Of a DNA stretch of 64,000 bases, positions 61,436 to 64,000 are shown piece after piece. Position numbers and translations under genes: made by a program. This stretch comes from Pelagophyceae sp. CCMP2097 (taxonomy: Eukaryota; Sar; Pelagophyceae), in contig MU657171.1 of NCBI GenBank assembly GCA_026770575.1, forward strand, positions 214,835 to 278,834, written 5' to 3'. The first letter of the stretch is position 1. Each line of letters opens with the position of its first letter. The notes beneath the pieces were generated by a model that saw only the letters and a program-made list of their open reading frames with translations, was not told the origin of the DNA and ran no database searches.

Positions 61436-64000
61436 ATGGTTTCAGCGATTAACGGGCTCCGCGCGCGACGCGCGTCGCGGCAAGGCCGCGTGCCGCGCAT
61501 GATGTCCCCCGACGCCTCGCCGCGTGCCGCGTGCCGCATGATGTCCCCCGACGCCTCGGCGGACGACACGAACAAGCGGCGCGTCAAGGCCGTGCGCGAG
61601 TCCCAAGGCGGCGTCTCAGCGCTGGGGCGTTGCCTTGCTGCCCCCCCGGCGCCGCGCACCGCATCGCGTCGGCGCAGGCGGTTCGAGGAGCTCGGTGCCG
61701 AGGTCTCCGAGGCTGCGCGCCTCGCCGGCGTGCGCGCCGTGTGTGCAGGGGCGCTCGGCGATCAGTGGTCCGAGGTCCGCAAGGCCTGCGCTAAGCGCGT
61801 CGGACGACTCGAACTCTCGCCCAAATCGCGCGCGGCGCTGGTAAGCGCGCCGAGACCACGCGCCGACACGCGAATGAGCCGCCCGCGTAGATCCGCGAAT
61901 GGGCCGCGGCCATGCGCGAAACGCCGCGCGACGACTGGCGACGCATCGAGGGCCTGTGCGTCGCACCGAGGATGCCTCCGCAGAGCTGACAGTGCGCGCC
62001 AGGTGCCTCGCGCTCGCCTCGTTCGCGGCGGCGGCGGTGACCGGCGAGGCTGTCGGCGCGGTGCGTCCTATCCCTCGAGCGACGGGCGCACCGACGAAAG
62101 ACGCCCGTGTCTCCGGGGCTCTCCGCCGACCCACCGCGACTAGGCGCTCGTCGAGGCCGTGAGCCGTCGTGCTCCTTTCCGGGACGCGACTCGGTCGCCC
62201 CTCGAGCGTCGAGGGAGGCACTCTCGTAGGCCCGGTCGAGCGTCATCCCGCTGGCGCTGGTGCACTCGAGCTTGGCCGTGCGTGAGGCCGCCGCCAAGGC
62301 GCTGCCAAAGTCGGAAAAGGCCGTCCTCGTGTCCACCGTGGACGAACTGCGCCGGAAATCGTCCAGAGGCCTGCGTCTCCAGAGCTCGCAAGGTTCTGCG
62401 AGCAAAAAGGCTCGGATGGCTGCCGATGGAGACTTCGATGGATCGAGATGGATTCCGAAGCGTATCTTGCAGGTCCGAAGGCTCGCTCGACGACAGCGCC
62501 GACTCCAAGGAGGCGACGCCGAGAAAGCAGCGCCGCATCGACGAAGAGGCGGTGCGCCCTCGCTGCTCAGCGGGGCCGGTCGAGAGGGTACGGGTCATTC
62601 CCAGTCGTGTCTGCCGAATCAATTCTTCGACCGAATGTGGATGGTGGCCTCGTGGGAGAAAATGGGAACGACGTCGTCCGAGCGAAAAATATAGGCTGCG
62701 GCGCGCGCTGGGCTGCTGAGCGGCCTGAGCGAGTCCTTCACCACATGCAGCGTCCCTCGCCAAGCTGTGGCGTACGAGAGGACGTCTTGGACGGCTCCTT
62801 CGAACGTGGCTCCTTTCGTAGACTCGTCGACGCGTCCACGGCGGACGACGTGCTGGAGACGATGAGCGGCACTCTCGGTGCGCAATCCCGTCGCCTCGGA
62901 TCGCGGCGGGGCTGCGCGGCATAGTCCGCGGCAGGCGTCGTCTTCGAGCTGCTGCGGCACGAGGGCTCGACGGTGCGGCAGGCGGCGTCAACGCTGCTGC
63001 AGCGGTGCTGCGCCCGGGCGTCCGCGATCCGCGCGGCGATCGTGCCGCGGCTCACGTACGACGGCCACTCGTGGCGCGCGACCGAGGGCGCGTTGATGAC
63101 CCTCGACGCCGTCCTTGGAGACGTCGCCTCGCGCGCGCTCCGCGAGCAGGCGCCCGCCGGCGCGGCCGAGGACGCGGTGCGTCACCCGCGCGGCGTGAGG
63201 ACCGCCGGGACCCTCGAAGCGCCGGCGGCGACTCGTCGGGCACGCAGGCGGCGCTCCTCGGCCACGCGCAGGCGCTCCTCCTGGCGTCGCAGGCCGACGC
63301 CGCCTTTGAAGTGCGGCGCACGGCGGAGCAGCTCGTCTCCACCGTCTCGCGCGTGAGTCTTGAAGATCCGTCCGTTGGCCGAAACCCTGCCTTAACGCAG
63401 GCTGAGATTGCGTTTGCGACGCCGTGCGCCTGCGCCCGCGGCGTGCTGGTTGCGGCGCCGTCCCTATCGCTGCAGCTGGTGTCGCAGGGGACAATGCACG
63501 CGAGATACTGCGCCGAGGCGCTGGAATCCGCGCGCCTCGATGGCGCCGCACAGCCGACAAAGCGGCGCTGGGGCGCTTCGCACGCCGGCGCCGGCGGCGA
63601 CTCGGCCGACGTGGAGGCGTACGAAGCCGCCGTGCGGTCCGCGGCCGCGGACCGGCGGGGCCACGTCGACGAACTGCTCGCGCTCTTCGAGGCCGCCGCC
63701 GTCGAGACCTGGGCCGCCCTCTGCCGCGCCGCCGAGGCGGGCGGCGACGCGACGCCGCCGCGCGCCCCGTCGCGCGCGGCCGATGAGGAAACGTTCGACG
63801 AGGAAACGTGCGCCGCCGCCACCGCCGAGCGCCGCAGCCTCCACGCGAGCCTCACCGTGCGCCTCGTCGCGCTCGTCTCGGCGCGGCGGTCGCGCGGCGG
63901 CGGCGCGCGGAGCGCGACGGCGGAAGACGTGGCGCTCGCGGAGCGCGCCGTATCGCAGGACTGGCGCGGCCTGCGCTTGGAAAAGGGCCAGATCCGCCGA
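61436..64000 (+). CDS. HEAT-repeat protein, 5' part only
   Basis: Plus-strand gene running off the window. A likely start is ATG 61436 (MVSAINGLRARRASR), followed by a duplicated RMMSPDAS. HEAT-type helices appear in consecutive exons: AALGDQWSEVRKACAKRVGR-like sequence near 61750-61840, IREWAAAMRETPRDDWRRIE (61891-61950), TVRARCLALASFAAAAVTGE (62000-62050), SSLAVREAAAKALPKSEKAV (62266-62325), STVRQAASTLLQRCCARASA (62970-63030) and WRATEGALMTLDAVLGDVAS (63073-63135). The last exon (about 63430-64000) is helical and Ala/Arg-rich (SLQLVSQGTMHARYCAEALE). A long alpha-solenoid, possibly of the GCN1 or TOG type; the family is not recognised. Exon limits are approximate. Confidence 0.6.

Overview
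The window is nuclear DNA of a photosynthetic heterokont alga. It is very GC-rich, its genes are broken by short spliceosomal introns, and it carries a fucoxanthin-chlorophyll a/c type antenna protein with a bipartite plastid leader beside a carotenoid desaturase-like gene. A pelagophyte (Aureococcus/Pelagomonas type) fits best; that placement is inferred from overall character, not from a marker gene. About 27 protein-coding loci can be supported. Exon coordinates were read by hand, by matching reading frame across GT..AG junctions and by family similarity.

Layout: 1-2.4 kb is mostly decayed, transposon-like sequence. 2.4-20.3 kb is gene-dense: an unknown protein, a coiled-coil protein, a GST-like protein, an ankyrin/TPR/DnaJ/EF-hand multidomain gene, a P450-like gene with a broken heme-loop frame, eIF2D, SmD3, a plastid DUF1499 protein, an FCP antenna protein and a CrtI-type desaturase. 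20.3-22.5 kb is a gene-free block of dispersed and tandem repeats. 22.5-32.9 kb holds a secreted amidase, a mitochondrial-carrier-family protein, an unknown protein, a sulfatase and a CS-domain protein. 33-42 kb holds an eEF3-like ABCF factor, a sulfotransferase-like gene and a SNF2/RING helicase. 42-54 kb holds a LETM1-like protein, an RluA pseudouridine synthase, an Orai-type calcium channel, complex I NDUFV1, an M41-like protease fused to a lumen-like domain, an ALYREF-type mRNA export factor, an ankyrin protein and a DPM1-like glycosyltransferase. 54-64 kb holds a START protein, MGAT1-like GT13, a small membrane protein, EFG1, an ABCG transporter and the 5' part of a HEAT-repeat gene that runs off the end.

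The genes do not form one pathway, but there are thematic neighbours: antenna plus carotenoid desaturase; DPM1 plus GT13 (N-glycans); sulfatase plus sulfotransferase; and translation/RNP genes eIF2D, SmD3, eEF3, EFG1 and RluA. Many genes sit head-to-head with 100-270 bp between start codons. The most unusual items are the Orai channel with a 14-nt microexon, the protease/lumen-domain fusion, the helicase with a roughly 300-residue insertion inside its C-terminal lobe, the eEF3-like factor without HEAT repeats, a hairpin-forming dispersed repeat whose copies show compensatory changes, and a recurrent 10-bp AT palindrome.
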